This document shows positions 34,270 through 43,127 of a DNA stretch of 60,443 nucleotides, piece by piece. The notes beneath the pieces were generated by a model. It ran no database searches. It had not been told where the DNA came from and worked only from the letters and a program-made list of their open reading frames with translations. A program made the translations under genes and the position numbers. The stretch comes from Fen-1298 sp050015675 (GTDB taxonomy: Bacteria > Bacteroidota > Ignavibacteria > UBA10030). The stretch spans positions 1-60,443 of the forward strand of contig JBEKAY010000022.1 in NCBI GenBank assembly GCA_050015675.1, given 5' to 3'. Numbering within the stretch: position 1 is the stretch's first letter; each line of letters begins with the position of its first letter.

Positions 34270-35934
34270 TCAGTTCCCTTTTGATTTATTTTTTTTCAAG
34301 ATTGCTGAAATAAACATCATGATTGACATCACAAGACATAGTTGAGCCACGATATCTCCGTGCTCCACATAGAATGTCTTGTCTGACAGTAAACCGATAT
34401 CGGTAATAAATTTAGTCCGTGTATATAAATTTGTTGTTACTTGTCTTTTACCTGTTGGATCAACAACCATAGAAATGCCGCCATTTGCACACTGAACTAC
34501 CCAGCGACGCGTTTCAACCGCCCTCAAGGATGCAAACGACGCATGTTGATATGCACCGGATGTATTACCCCACCAGCTGTCATTTGTGATGATGACGAGA
34601 AATTCGGCTCCTCGTTTCACAAATTCTCTCACATAATTTGGATAGACAGATTCATAACAAATCATTCCGGAGAATTTTGTTTGGCTACTATCTTTCAAGG
34701 ATAGCGAATATACAACGGTATCCTCACCTTTTCCCCAGCTTGAAATTCCTACGTTCCATTTTAATGGTTCGATGAGCCAGCGAAATGTTTCGGCATATGG
34801 AATGCGTTCTGCAAACGGAACCAAGATGGATTTCTTATGAATTTGTCCAACGACGTAGTTAGGTAAAATCAAAACAGCGGAATTGTACGATTCCACATAT
34901 AAATTTGATGTTCCAATTCTTTCAGCAGTCGCAGGTGCATGCAGCGAATCGAAATATTCTGCGGTTGGAAATCCGGTAAATATTGGAAGGTTCAGTGTAT
35001 CAGAAAGCCCAAGAAGTTCTGAAAGATAGAGAGAATATCGTGGTAAGAGAATGTGAAAGGGAATAGCTGTCTCCGGCCAGATAATAATATCTGGTTCGAA
35101 TTTGGAAAGTTGTCGGGTCTCATTAAAATAATAATTGAGTTGCTGAGTGTAAGATTCCCATTTAGCGGTATAACTTCCACCCCATTTATCCCATGGATCA
35201 TAGTTTGGTTGAATGATACCAACAGATATTTTGTTTTTTAAATCTACCGATTCCTTTGTAATAACATATTTACCGTAAAGAGCAGATCCAAAATACAGAA
35301 CGCACAATACTGCTAGCAGAGACAGTACCTTTATCGATTGAATTCTCCATTTGCCACTAGCGTGATTCAATATTATCAGGAAGGCTATAATGTTGAATGC
35401 AAAAATCAGAAGTGTTAGCCCATAGACAGAGGAATACTCAACAATCTGGATTCGATTGAGATCATACGCCTGGCTATTTCCAATTGCGAGCCATGGAAAC
35501 GAATATTCCCCCAGCGAATGAAGATATTCAAACGAAGTCCAGAACAATGCAAACGCAATTAATCCCTGAACAAGTCCTAGTCTTTTCTTCACAAATAATG
35601 CAAGCAGGACTATCGGCAAAAATAATATCGGATGAATAAAAACGACTGCAGTCCCCGCCGTCATCATCCAAATATCTTTTCCGACAACAAATCCTCCAGT
35701 CCAATACACTGTTATGAGATGAAATATTAATAGGAATAAATATGAATACTTTACGGTTTGGTAGAAAGATTCTAGCCTGGCGAAAAGAAAGAACATTGGG
35801 ATGAATGCAATATACGCCAGAGAATAAAATGGAGATGGGGGAAAAGAAAAACCGAGAAGAATTCCAGAGGCAACTGCAAGACTTACCCGTAGCACCCATC
35901 GGTCTTGAGTATGATGTAACTCGGACTCAATCAT
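34270..35934 (-). CDS. lnt: Apolipoprotein N-acyltransferase
   Basis: With the start at MIESELHHTQ, which overlaps the PAP2 stop by one base (TAATG), the product is 554 aa. An N-terminal block of several membrane helices (PPSPFYSLAYIAFIPMFFLF and onward) is followed by a periplasmic nitrilase-like domain with the Glu (WPETAIPFH), Lys (HKKSILVPFAERIPY) and Cys (GMICYESVYP) catalytic triad and a last membrane helix near the end. It adds the third acyl chain to lipoproteins. The upstream extension of the open frame runs through the PAP2 gene and is not used. Confidence 0.94.
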   Translation of the reverse strand: MIESELHHTQDRWVLRVSLAVASGILLGFSFPPSPFYSLAYIAFIPMFFLFARLESFYQTVKYSYLFLLIFHLITVYWTGGFVVGKDIWMMTAGTAVVFIHPILFLPIVLLALFVKKRLGLVQGLIAFALFWTSFEYLHSLGEYSFPWLAIGNSQAYDLNRIQIVEYSSVYGLTLLIFAFNIIAFLIILNHASGKWRIQSIKVLSLLAVLCVLYFGSALYGKYVITKESVDLKNKISVGIIQPNYDPWDKWGGSYTAKWESYTQQLNYYFNETRQLSKFEPDIIIWPETAIPFHILLPRYSLYLSELLGLSDTLNLPIFTGFPTAEYFDSLHAPATAERIGTSNLYVESYNSAVLILPNYVVGQIHKKSILVPFAERIPYAETFRWLIEPLKWNVGISSWGKGEDTVVYSLSLKDSSQTKFSGMICYESVYPNYVREFVKRGAEFLVIITNDSWWGNTSGAYQHASFASLRAVETRRWVVQCANGGISMVVDPTGKRQVTTNLYTRTKFITDIGLLSDKTFYVEHGDIVAQLCLVMSIMMFISAILKKNKSKGN

Positions 35935-36524
35935 TAAAGACTTTCTTTTTGTACCTTGCTTTGCCGAAAGTTGTACCAAAGATTTTCTAACGCTGTAAAA
36001 ACGAAAAGCACACACCCTGCACAAAATAATCCGATGACTGCACCACCGATTACATCGGATGGATAATGAACACCAACATAGACACGTGAAAATGCTACAA
36101 TTGTTGCAAATCCAAAGAACCACCATTGAGCGCGCGGAAAAAAGAAAGTCAATATAAGAGCGGCAGCAAAGTTATTGACAGCATGCGAAGAGGGAAAAGA
36201 AAATCCGCTTCCACAGCTAACAAGGAGATGGACATTTTGCAGGGCATGACATGGTCTTGGGCGTTCGAGCCAATACTTGATCACAGAACTGTTTATTTGA
36301 TCACTTATAATGATAGTAATAATGAGAAGAATAGCCGCAAGCCGCATATGGCGTCTTCCACGAATAAGCATCCAAAGAAGAATTACTGCAACGAAGACCA
36401 ATACGATGCGCTGCTTGTTCAGGTCAGTGATGAACGGCATAAGAAAATCGAATGCTGAATTGCACAATGAACCATTAATAAAGTGGAACAATGCGATATC
36501 AATAGTATTGAGAAAATCGAGCAC
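35934..36524 (-). CDS. PAP2-family membrane phosphatase
   Basis: The 196-aa membrane protein shows the three acid-phosphatase motifs of the family: KYWLERPRPC, PSSHAVNNF and SRVYVGVHYPSDVIGG, the last two holding the catalytic histidines. Likely substrates are undecaprenyl pyrophosphate or phosphatidic acid. It has about five helices. It lies between the DedA gene (14 bp) and lnt (1-bp overlap), in a cluster of envelope-lipid genes. Confidence 0.92.
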   Translation of the reverse strand: MLDFLNTIDIALFHFINGSLCNSAFDFLMPFITDLNKQRIVLVFVAVILLWMLIRGRRHMRLAAILLIITIIISDQINSSVIKYWLERPRPCHALQNVHLLVSCGSGFSFPSSHAVNNFAAALILTFFFPRAQWWFFGFATIVAFSRVYVGVHYPSDVIGGAVIGLFCAGCVLFVFTALENLWYNFRQSKVQKESL

Positions 36525-36538
36525 GAGCTTCTCTCTAA

Positions 36539-37186
36539 TTAATGGTCCAAAGGTTTTATACAGGTTGAATTGCTGGAAGATTTCTTCTGATTTCGATTTG
36601 TGAAATAGTTCCAGCCGATAAGTATTAAAACAAGAAGAATCAAAATAATCGTTACAATTCTGCCGTAAGTTTCAAGATAGAATAATATTTCTCTCCAGTT
36701 CATTCCCATTTCTTTCCCGGCAAACAAGAGAATAAAATTCCAAAGCAATGAACTAAGAAATGACAGGGTAGCCGTCCACCATAATGATAATTCAGACATT
36801 CCAGTAAAAAAAGAAATAACAGCCCTTGTTCCAGCCAAAAAACGATTTGCAATGACAATCCAGTACCCATACTTCTTAAACCATGCTTCAACTTTGTGAA
36901 CTTTCTCAAGCGGAATGTATTTGAATTTCCCCGTTTCCAAAATACGTACACCAAACCAATCACCCACTTTGTACATTGTGAGGAACCCTGCTGTGCTTCC
37001 TATGGTTGAAAAAACAAGCAAGAGAGTAAAATCTACTCTCCCAAGCCCCGCAAGTGATCCAGCAGCCACCAGAATAACATCGCTTGGTAAAGGTGGAAAT
37101 ATATTCTCTATATAGGCAATTGCTCCAGCAACACAATAGATCCATATAGGATTAAGTGCTGCAAGGTAATTGACAAATTGTTCCAT
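36539..37186 (-). CDS. DedA-family membrane protein
   Basis: The 215-aa protein has the DedA pattern: an acidic/Pro motif early (AYIENIFPPLPSDVILVAAG), G-T/S-x-x-G helices, and the RFLAGTRAVISFFTGMSEL segment (family FxRxxP/R region). Members are implicated in recycling lipid carriers such as undecaprenyl phosphate and in proton-dependent homeostasis. Its position next to a PAP2 phosphatase suits a shared role in lipid-carrier recycling, which is inference. Confidence 0.9.
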   Translation of the reverse strand: MEQFVNYLAALNPIWIYCVAGAIAYIENIFPPLPSDVILVAAGSLAGLGRVDFTLLLVFSTIGSTAGFLTMYKVGDWFGVRILETGKFKYIPLEKVHKVEAWFKKYGYWIVIANRFLAGTRAVISFFTGMSELSLWWTATLSFLSSLLWNFILLFAGKEMGMNWREILFYLETYGRIVTIILILLVLILIGWNYFTNRNQKKSSSNSTCIKPLDH

Positions 37187-37189
37187 AGT

Positions 37190-37696
37190 TTATTTCTTTT
37201 CTTTTTGCAAAATGGAAACAATGGCAAATGCAGCACAACCTTCTCCCCTGCCAAAGGCTCCGAGCCCCTCATGTGTAGTAGCTTTAATGGAAATTAATTG
37301 AGTAGAGATATTGAGTGCTTTTCCAATGTGTTGACGCATCTCATCAACGTACTTTGCAATTCTTGGTTTTTCGAGAAGCACAGTTGAATCGATGTTGTTA
37401 ATATCGCATCCACTTTCCCGAATCATTGTTCCGACTTGTTTAAGAAGTATGATACTCGAAATATTAAGATATTTTTTATTGGTATCTGGAAAATGTTTTC
37501 CAATATCGCCCAATGCCGCTGCACCAAGAAGTGCATCGCAGATTGCATGGAGAAGCACATCGGCATCAGAATGTCCAAGCAGTCCAATCTCCGAAGGTAT
37601 ACGAACTCCGCCCAAGATAAGCTTGCGCCCTTCTACTAGACGGTGAACATCGTATCCCAATCCAAATCGAATCACTTCTCTTTTTTGCTTTGTCAT
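37190..37696 (-). CDS. ispF: 2-C-methyl-D-erythritol 2,4-cyclodiphosphate synthase
   Basis: The 168-aa enzyme makes the cyclodiphosphate intermediate of the non-mevalonate isoprenoid pathway. The zinc ligands are in GYDVHRLVEG and LLGHSDADVLLHAICDALLG; DIGKHFPDTNKKY and the C-terminal TTHEGLGAFGRGEGCAAFA are also typical. It is 3 bp upstream of the DedA gene. A nucleotidyltransferase partner (ispD) is not in the window. Confidence 0.97.
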   Translation of the reverse strand: MTKQKREVIRFGLGYDVHRLVEGRKLILGGVRIPSEIGLLGHSDADVLLHAICDALLGAAALGDIGKHFPDTNKKYLNISSIILLKQVGTMIRESGCDINNIDSTVLLEKPRIAKYVDEMRQHIGKALNISTQLISIKATTHEGLGAFGRGEGCAAFAIVSILQKEKK

Positions 37697-37720
37697 TTAT
37701 AGGATATAGTATTAGTTCAT

Positions 37721-37993
37721 TTACTGTATTTTAAAACTTCTATAAGATTTCGTACACTCGAGCCATTCTATTTTCAAGTCTTTTACTTGGGCAACACGCG
37801 GGCCAACTTTCATCTCCTTAATAAATTGTTCAATCATCGAGCGATCTCCTTCAATCTCGATTTCTACTTCGCCTGAAAAAATATTTCGTACATACCCAAC
37901 GAGCCCGAGGCTTATTGCCCGATTGAAAACAAAATAACGATATCCAACACCTTGAACTAATCCACTTACTATTACGTGTGCTCGAATTTCCAT
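37721..37993 (-). CDS. Acylphosphatase
   Basis: The 90-aa protein hydrolyses acyl phosphates. It has the family signature VSGLVQGVGYRYFVFNRA with the catalytic Arg, GYVRNIFSGEVEIEIEGD with the catalytic Asn, and the closing KVGPRVAQVKDLKIEW. I start it at MEIRAHVIV; the longer frame runs through the tRNA terminator. It lies 24 bp upstream of ispF. Confidence 0.93.
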   Translation of the reverse strand: MEIRAHVIVSGLVQGVGYRYFVFNRAISLGLVGYVRNIFSGEVEIEIEGDRSMIEQFIKEMKVGPRVAQVKDLKIEWLECTKSYRSFKIQ

Positions 37994-38049
37994 GGTCGCT
38001 GCCAAATTACGATGAATGCGTTTGACATGCAATAAAATCAAGGAAAAGG

Positions 38050-38078
38050 AAAAGGGACAGCTCATTGCTGTCCCTTTT
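38050..38078 (-). terminator. Terminator-like hairpin after the tRNA pair
   Basis: A perfect 12-bp stem (38050-38061 AAAAGGGACAGC, 38067-38078 GCTGTCCCTTTT) encloses a 5-base loop. On the minus strand it is followed by CCTTTTCC. It sits 6 bp after the 3' end of the tRNA-Leu gene. Confidence 0.72.
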
Positions 38079-38083
38079 GTAAG

Positions 38084-38167
38084 TGCCCGGAGCGAGACTT
38101 GAACTCGCATGCCCTTTCGGGCGCCACCCCCTCAAGATGGTGTGTCTGCCAGTTCCACCATCCGGGC
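38084..38167 (-). tRNA. tRNA-Leu (anticodon GAG)
   Basis: An 84-base gene with a 7-bp acceptor stem (GCCCGGA/TCCGGGC), a D-arm with AACTGGCAGAC, anticodon stem CCATC/GGTGG, loop TTGAGGG with anticodon GAG (reads CUC and CUU), a long type II variable arm (GCGCCC GAAA GGGC) and T-loop TTCAAGT. The discriminator is A as in all tRNA-Leu. CCA is not encoded. It is 9 bp from tRNA-Lys on the same strand. Confidence 0.95.
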
Positions 38168-38176
38168 AAAGAAATG

Positions 38177-38248
38177 TGAGCGTGGGTGGGCTCGAACCAC
38201 CGACCCTTTGCTTAAAAGGCAAATGCTCTACCCCTGAGCTACACGCTC
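38177..38248 (-). tRNA. tRNA-Lys (anticodon UUU)
   Basis: A 72-base gene with acceptor stem GAGCGTG/CACGCTC, D-arm GTAGCTCAGGGGTAGAGC, anticodon stem TTTGC/GCAAA, loop CTTTTAA with anticodon TTT, and T-arm GGTGG TTCGAGC CCACC. CCA is not encoded. It is transcribed before tRNA-Leu. Confidence 0.95.
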
Positions 38249-38331
38249 GCACATTTCAAATCTTACTCGCACATCGCGAGCATGCTGTACTTCATCGAAC
38301 AATTACAATATAAGAAACAGAGCGTCGAAAT

Positions 38332-38622
38332 TCAATGTGAATTTTCTGAACTTATCTCTGTCGGTTGTGTCGTAACTTCAGCCTTCATATTTCTACGAAA
38401 GAGAATACCAATTGGTATGACCACACAATAACCGAGCACCAACAAGATCGGTGCAACAACGAGAGGCATTGTTCCATTCCATGGATCTTGTGCAAGAGCC
38501 ACATAGCCAAGAATTATGCATAGTATTCCTGCACTAAGAATTTGATAATTTATTTTTGTAAATGGAAGCACTACATTGAATGCTTTCTGTTTCGCAGTTA
38601 CACGTTTTTCTATTTTAGCCAT
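38332..38622 (-). CDS. Small two-helix membrane protein (DUF3098-like)
   Basis: The 96-aa protein starts at MAKIEKRVTA behind GGAGCATACA; the TTG 12 bases upstream lacks a signal. It has two membrane helices, INYQILSAGILCIILGYVAL and LVVAPILLVLGYCVVIPIGI, with the ending of DUF3098 proteins found in Bacteroidota and Chlorobiota. The function is unknown. It lies between the tRNA pair and the lol genes, downstream of a terminator. Confidence 0.72.
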   Translation of the reverse strand: MAKIEKRVTAKQKAFNVVLPFTKINYQILSAGILCIILGYVALAQDPWNGTMPLVVAPILLVLGYCVVIPIGILFRRNMKAEVTTQPTEISSENSH

Positions 38623-38644
38623 TGTATGCTCCAAGATAAATCAT

Positions 38645-38675
38645 GAAAAAACCCGACGTTGAGGAAAACGCCGGG
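38645..38675 (-). terminator. Intrinsic terminator of the prfB-lol unit
   Basis: On the minus strand CCCGGCGTT (38675-38667) pairs with AACGTCGGG (38660-38652), with one G-U pair, around a 6-base loop and is followed by TTTTTT. It lies about 100 bp after the lolD stop and separates the lol unit from the DUF3098-like gene. Confidence 0.86.
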
Positions 38676-38775
38676 CCTGACTATAACATAAGCAATGGTC
38701 AGGGAATTTACCATTGCCGTGATCTAAAAAGTAATTTAAAGCATTTCTTTTCAATGTCAAGATCCGAAAATAAAT

Positions 38776-39474
38776 TTATTGATGCCTTGCTACGTTCAAT
38801 TTTCCTTCTGAGAGCCGGAGAACCCGATGAGCGCGCCTCGTAAGATCAAAGTTGTGCGTTGCAACGACAAAAGTCATTCCAAATTCTTCTGATAGATGTA
38901 CCAGCAAACGATGCAAACTCAGCCCATTCTCTTCATCAAGATTACCCGATGGTTCGTCTGCAAGAACAAGCTTTGGATTGTTCATAAGTGCACGCGCGAC
39001 AGCAACGCGCTGCTGTTCTCCGCCCGAAAGTTCATTTGGTTTATGACGAGCACGGTCCGAAAGTCCTACTTGTTCCAAAAGTATTTGAGCGCGGGGGGTC
39101 GCCGCCTTAATTGTTTTTCCGGCTATCAATGCTGGCATACAGACATTTTCTAACGCGGAAAATTCTGGAAGAAGATGATGGAATTGAAAAATGAAACCAA
39201 GCGAACGATTTCTAAATTTTGCCAGCTGTTCTTCCGTAAGCGCAAACACGTTCTGCTCACCAAGTTTCACCATTCCATCTGTTGGACGATCAAGTCCGCC
39301 TAAAATGTGAAGCAAGGTACTCTTACCTGAACCCGACGGGCCAACAATCACAACGAATTCCCCATGCCGAATTTCAATATCAACACCTTTGAGAACCGGA
39401 AGAGTTAGGTTCTTTCCCATCTTGTATTCTTTCCAAATATTCTCTCCGGTCAGAAGAGTAGATCGGCGTGTCAT
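38776..39474 (-). CDS. lolD: Lipoprotein-releasing ABC ATPase
   Basis: The ~232-aa ATPase powers release of outer-membrane lipoproteins from the inner membrane together with the two permeases encoded upstream. It has Walker A GPSGSGKST (residues ~45-53), signature LSGGEQQRVAVARALM, Walker B LVLADEPSGNLDE and the H-loop VVATHNF. I chose the ATG that overlaps the permease stop as ATGA; an ATG two codons upstream (39480) is also possible. Length is normal. MacB-type export ATPases are similar, but the paired LolC/E permeases support the Lol assignment. Confidence 0.92.
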   Translation of the reverse strand: MTRRSTLLTGENIWKEYKMGKNLTLPVLKGVDIEIRHGEFVVIVGPSGSGKSTLLHILGGLDRPTDGMVKLGEQNVFALTEEQLAKFRNRSLGFIFQFHHLLPEFSALENVCMPALIAGKTIKAATPRAQILLEQVGLSDRARHKPNELSGGEQQRVAVARALMNNPKLVLADEPSGNLDEENGLSLHRLLVHLSEEFGMTFVVATHNFDLTRRAHRVLRLSEGKLNVARHQ

Positions 39475-40697
39475 TCCCATCGTATGGCTTTCACTGGATC
39501 AAGGCCTGACGCCCGTTTAGCCGGGAGGCGTGAAGCAAGCGAACATAAACCAATTGCAGCGACTGCGATAACCACGATGTCTGAGATATGCACTTCGACA
39601 GGCATTGCCGGTATTATATATATAGTGGTATCGAGCGCAACTAAATGATATCGTTGTTGAAGATACACAATAAGTAATCCAATTACAGATCCTGCTATGG
39701 TACCAACAATTCCAACAAATAGACCTTGGAGGCCAAATATTTTCTTAAGACTTTCGTTTGACGCACCCATCGATTTTAGAATTCCAATATCGCGCCTCTT
39801 TTCAATTACGGTCATCATCAATGAGCCAAGGAGATTGAATGAAGCAACTGCAATGATGAGACAGAGCACGATATATGCGCACCACCGTTCAATTTGCATT
39901 ACAGTAAATAGTTCACTATGCAGATCATACCACGTTAGATAACGAAATGTGTTCCCGTACTTCTTTTGTAATTCATTTCTCATGCGATCAGCATTATCGA
40001 TATGATCAAAGCGAATATCTATGCCATCAATTCGTCCTGCACGACCGAAGAGAGATTGAGCACCGGTCAAGTTCGTGAAAGCATAGTAACCGTCATAATC
40101 TTTATTATTTGATTCGTAAATTCCAACCACTTGAAAACGGCGAATGACCGGTAATGCAAGTTGCATCGTCGCCAATTCAGCTCCTGAGGGACTTACTATA
40201 GAAATTGTATCACCAATGACAACACCTAATCTATCTGCAAGAACAAGACCTAATACAATTCCACCTTTCTGCTTTTCATCTAAATCAATTGATCCAAGAA
40301 CAAGTTTATCTGAAAGTCCGGAGACAAGTGGGATTTTACTTGTTTCGAGTCCTCTGATATTGACCACGCGATTTACATTTCTTGAAACTATAAGTGCTTT
40401 TCCACCTACAAAAGGTGAACATGCTTTCACATGCGGCTGATGAGAAATGTATTCCAGTATCGGCCCAGCGGAATCTGAATCTATTGGAATAGTACTTTCG
40501 ATTCGAAGATGCGGATCAAAATTGATAAGAATTGAAGATACCAAACTTCCAAATCCATTAAACACCGATAGCACAACAACGAGTGCCGCTACGCCAATCG
40601 TAACGCCTGTGACAGAGATTGCTGAAATGATTGAGACAAATTTCAGATTCTTTTTACTCAATAAATATCGAAACGCTATAAGATTTTCGTATCTCAT
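39471..40697 (-). CDS. LolC/LolE-family permease, second of a pair
   Basis: With the start at MRYENLIAFRYLLSKK the product is 408 aa. It has one N-terminal membrane helix (VSIISAISVTGVTIGVAALV), a large periplasmic domain (residues ~60-265) and three C-terminal helices with the MMTVIEKRRDIGILKSMGAS coupling motif typical of FtsX/LolC permeases. It forms the membrane part of the LolCDE lipoprotein-releasing complex. It overlaps the preceding permease stop by one base (TAATG) and lolD by four. Confidence 0.9.
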   Translation of the reverse strand: MRYENLIAFRYLLSKKNLKFVSIISAISVTGVTIGVAALVVVLSVFNGFGSLVSSILINFDPHLRIESTIPIDSDSAGPILEYISHQPHVKACSPFVGGKALIVSRNVNRVVNIRGLETSKIPLVSGLSDKLVLGSIDLDEKQKGGIVLGLVLADRLGVVIGDTISIVSPSGAELATMQLALPVIRRFQVVGIYESNNKDYDGYYAFTNLTGAQSLFGRAGRIDGIDIRFDHIDNADRMRNELQKKYGNTFRYLTWYDLHSELFTVMQIERWCAYIVLCLIIAVASFNLLGSLMMTVIEKRRDIGILKSMGASNESLKKIFGLQGLFVGIVGTIAGSVIGLLIVYLQQRYHLVALDTTIYIIPAMPVEVHISDIVVIAVAAIGLCSLASRLPAKRASGLDPVKAIRWE

Positions 40698-41938
40698 TAT
40701 GAAAAACGAATAAGTTTGATAGGATCCATTTTTGCTGCAAGCCGTGATGGAAGCCACGATGCAAGAAAGCTCATGCAGAGTGAGGCTGCACTTACGGCAA
40801 TAAAGTCAAAAATAGAAAGCACTATCGGTACATGAGTCATAAAATAAATTCCCGATGGGAGCGGAAAGAACCGATAACGAAGTTCTAACCAACAGAGTAC
40901 CAACGCAATAAGATTGCCAAGAATTGTTCCAACGATCCCGATAAGCAATCCCTGTTTCAGAAATACCCGAACAATGTTCTTGCGCTGCATACCAATAGTC
41001 ATCAATGTTCCGATTTCACGTGATTTTCCAAGTATCATCATCAATAACGTTCCAATAATATTTACTGTGGCGACAATAATAATAAGCGCCAGAATAATCA
41101 ATACTGGAATTCGCTGAAGATCGACCCAAGCAAATAAATTTCTGTACTGCTGAAACATTGTTCGGGCATAATAGGGATAACCGAGGTATTCAGGAATTTG
41201 TTGAGCAAGAGATGCAAGACTATCTGTGTTAGAAACTAAGATGTCAAATCCCGAAACAGTCTTTCCAACTTGGCAGAGACGCTGCGCATTTCTCAAATTG
41301 ACATAGATAACACTTCCATCATAATCCGCCATTCCCGTTTCGTAAATACCACTGATTTCAAATTGCATTATCCGAGTATGTGCAAGAGAGAGTGATGTCC
41401 CGCCAAGCGCATACATCAGAACATGATCGTTCAGCCGTACATTTAATTTTTCTGCTAAACGCCTTCCAAGAATGACCCTTTGCACACCGGTTTCTCGCTC
41501 CTCGAGATCGTAAATGCCTTCTACAAGTCTTCGTTTTGCGGCAGAAATATCATTTGTTGGATCAACGCCTTTGATGAGAACGCCGTCTATATCTGACTTT
41601 GATCGAATCATTCCTTCGCGGGAAAGATACGGCGCCATTTCAAGTACTTCCGGGAATCTCGCAATAACTTTTTGAATGGTCAATGATGGGTCAGGCAGGA
41701 GATCGTTTTCGAAAGCAAACAATTGCATATGAGCCGTAAAGCTTACGACATTTTCTTTGATGGTCTTCTCAAATCCGCCGAGAATGGCGAGCGTGATGTC
41801 TAAACTCGCAACGCCAAGAGTGACGCCAATGATTGCGATGAATGTAATAAAGGAAACAAATCCTCTATTATGTCTCGAAGTCAAATGTCGAATTGCAATG
41901 AAATCTGTTACATCTATTTTTTTGAGTCGTAAGCGCAC
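40697..41938 (-). CDS. LolC/LolE-family permease, first of a pair
   Basis: The 413-aa protein has the same plan as its neighbour: an IAIRHLTSRHNRGFVSFITF start, a first helix with IGVTLGVASLDITLAILGGF, a periplasmic domain, and three C-terminal helices with LGKSREIGTLMTIGMQRKNI. The two permeases are clearly related but diverged, which fits a LolC plus LolE heterodimer. It follows prfB by 14 bp on the same strand, so the lol genes may be read from the prfB promoter. Confidence 0.9.
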   Translation of the reverse strand: MRLRLKKIDVTDFIAIRHLTSRHNRGFVSFITFIAIIGVTLGVASLDITLAILGGFEKTIKENVVSFTAHMQLFAFENDLLPDPSLTIQKVIARFPEVLEMAPYLSREGMIRSKSDIDGVLIKGVDPTNDISAAKRRLVEGIYDLEERETGVQRVILGRRLAEKLNVRLNDHVLMYALGGTSLSLAHTRIMQFEISGIYETGMADYDGSVIYVNLRNAQRLCQVGKTVSGFDILVSNTDSLASLAQQIPEYLGYPYYARTMFQQYRNLFAWVDLQRIPVLIILALIIIVATVNIIGTLLMMILGKSREIGTLMTIGMQRKNIVRVFLKQGLLIGIVGTILGNLIALVLCWLELRYRFFPLPSGIYFMTHVPIVLSIFDFIAVSAASLCMSFLASWLPSRLAAKMDPIKLIRFS

Positions 41939-41952
41939 GGATGATTAGACAA

Positions 41953-43060
41953 TTATTGTTTCATTGAAGATTCGAGCAGATAGCTTTTAATAAATTCATC
42001 AATTGCACCATCCATGACAGCCTGCACGTCTCCTTTTTCTGTTCCTGTTCGGTGGTCTTTCACAAGTTGATATGGTTGAAATGTGTAAGATCGGATCTGG
42101 CTTCCCCATTCAATTCTTTTCTTGGTGCTTTCAATTGCACTGAGCCGTGCTTCTTCTTCTTCGCGGCGAATTTGGTAGAGGCGAGATTTCAACATTTTCA
42201 TCGCCCGTTCGCGATTCTGAAATTGCGAGCGCTCTTCCTGACACGCAACAATAACACCTGAAGGAATGTGTGTGATGCGTACCGCAGTTTCAACTTTATT
42301 GACATTCTGACCGCCCTTACCGCCAGAACGGTATGTATCAATTTTCAAATCTGACGGATTAATTTCGATTTCGACGTCGTCTTCAATTTCAGGATAAACA
42401 AACACCGAGGAAAATGACGTATGCCTGCGGGCATTTGCATCGAATGGTGAAATACGCACAAGTCGATGCACGCCGATTTCTGCCTTCAAATATCCATACG
42501 CATACTTACCGATTACCTCAATCGTTGCACTTTTAATTCCGGCACCTTCCCCTTCAAGCATATCGGCAAGAAATATTTTTAAACCGTGACGTTCGCACCA
42601 CCTGGAATACATTCTCAACAGCATTTCTGCCCAATCTTGCGCTTCTGTACCGCCTGCCCCTGAGTGAATTGTGAGAAATGCGTTTTTCTCATCATCCGGA
42701 CCGCTCAACATATTCTTGAGCTCGAGGTTTTCTACTCCCGTGCGAAGTTTTTCTATATCTTGACTGATTTCTTTTTCAAAACTTGTTTCTTGCGCTTCCT
42801 CTGCCAATTCAATCAACGAATTCGTATCCCGGCACAGTGTATCAAGCGAATTCCAAGCATCAAGCCATTCTTTTCTTTTATTAATCTGCTGAATAATTTT
42901 TTGTGCCGCTACATTGTCATTCCAAAATCCGTCCGTGGTTGTCTGGGCCTGATATTCTTTTACTTCTTGTTCCTTTTTATCGAGGTCAAAGATACCCCCG
43001 AAGTGCGTCAATACGTTTTCGTTGTTCTTCCAACTGTGTTCTTAAATCAAGAAAGCTCAA
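41953..43060 (-). CDS. prfB: Peptide chain release factor 2, with programmed +1 frameshift
   Basis: Two frames make one 368-aa protein. Frame 0 starts at a TTG (43060-43058) behind GAGGAGAATAATAC and reads 24 codons, SFLDLRTQLEEQRK through DALRGYL, to an in-frame TGA at 42988-42986. The slip site CGGGGGTATCTTTGAC holds the internal Shine-Dalgarno-like GGGGG, CTT and TGA-C, as in E. coli. After a +1 shift the frame continues DLDKKEQEVKEY. The main part has the GGQ loop (YRSGGKGGQNVNKVETAVRI) that releases the peptide. RF2 reads UGA and UAA, so the stop gives autoregulation. Confidence 0.96.
42984..43000 (-). promoter_or_regulatory. Programmed +1 frameshift site of prfB
   Basis: On the minus strand the sequence is CGG GGG TAT CTT TGA CC. 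The run of five G lies three bases before CTT, where it can pair with 16S rRNA. The TGA is followed by C, the weakest stop context. All elements match the known bacterial RF2 site. Confidence 0.95.
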
Positions 43061-43127
43061 GTATTATTCTCCTCAATCAATGTCATGCCGTGTGCACCAA
43101 AGCGCTCCGGCAGCAGTTCATGCAATT

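Noticed and set aside
34270..36126. A 618-aa version of Lnt
   Set aside because: The first 64 codons lie in another frame of the PAP2 gene and read as Cys/Trp-rich nonsense; the TAATG overlap gives a natural start at 35934.
37994..38110. N-terminal extension of the acylphosphatase
   Set aside because: It would translate the tRNA terminator hairpin; the family begins at MEIRAHVIV.
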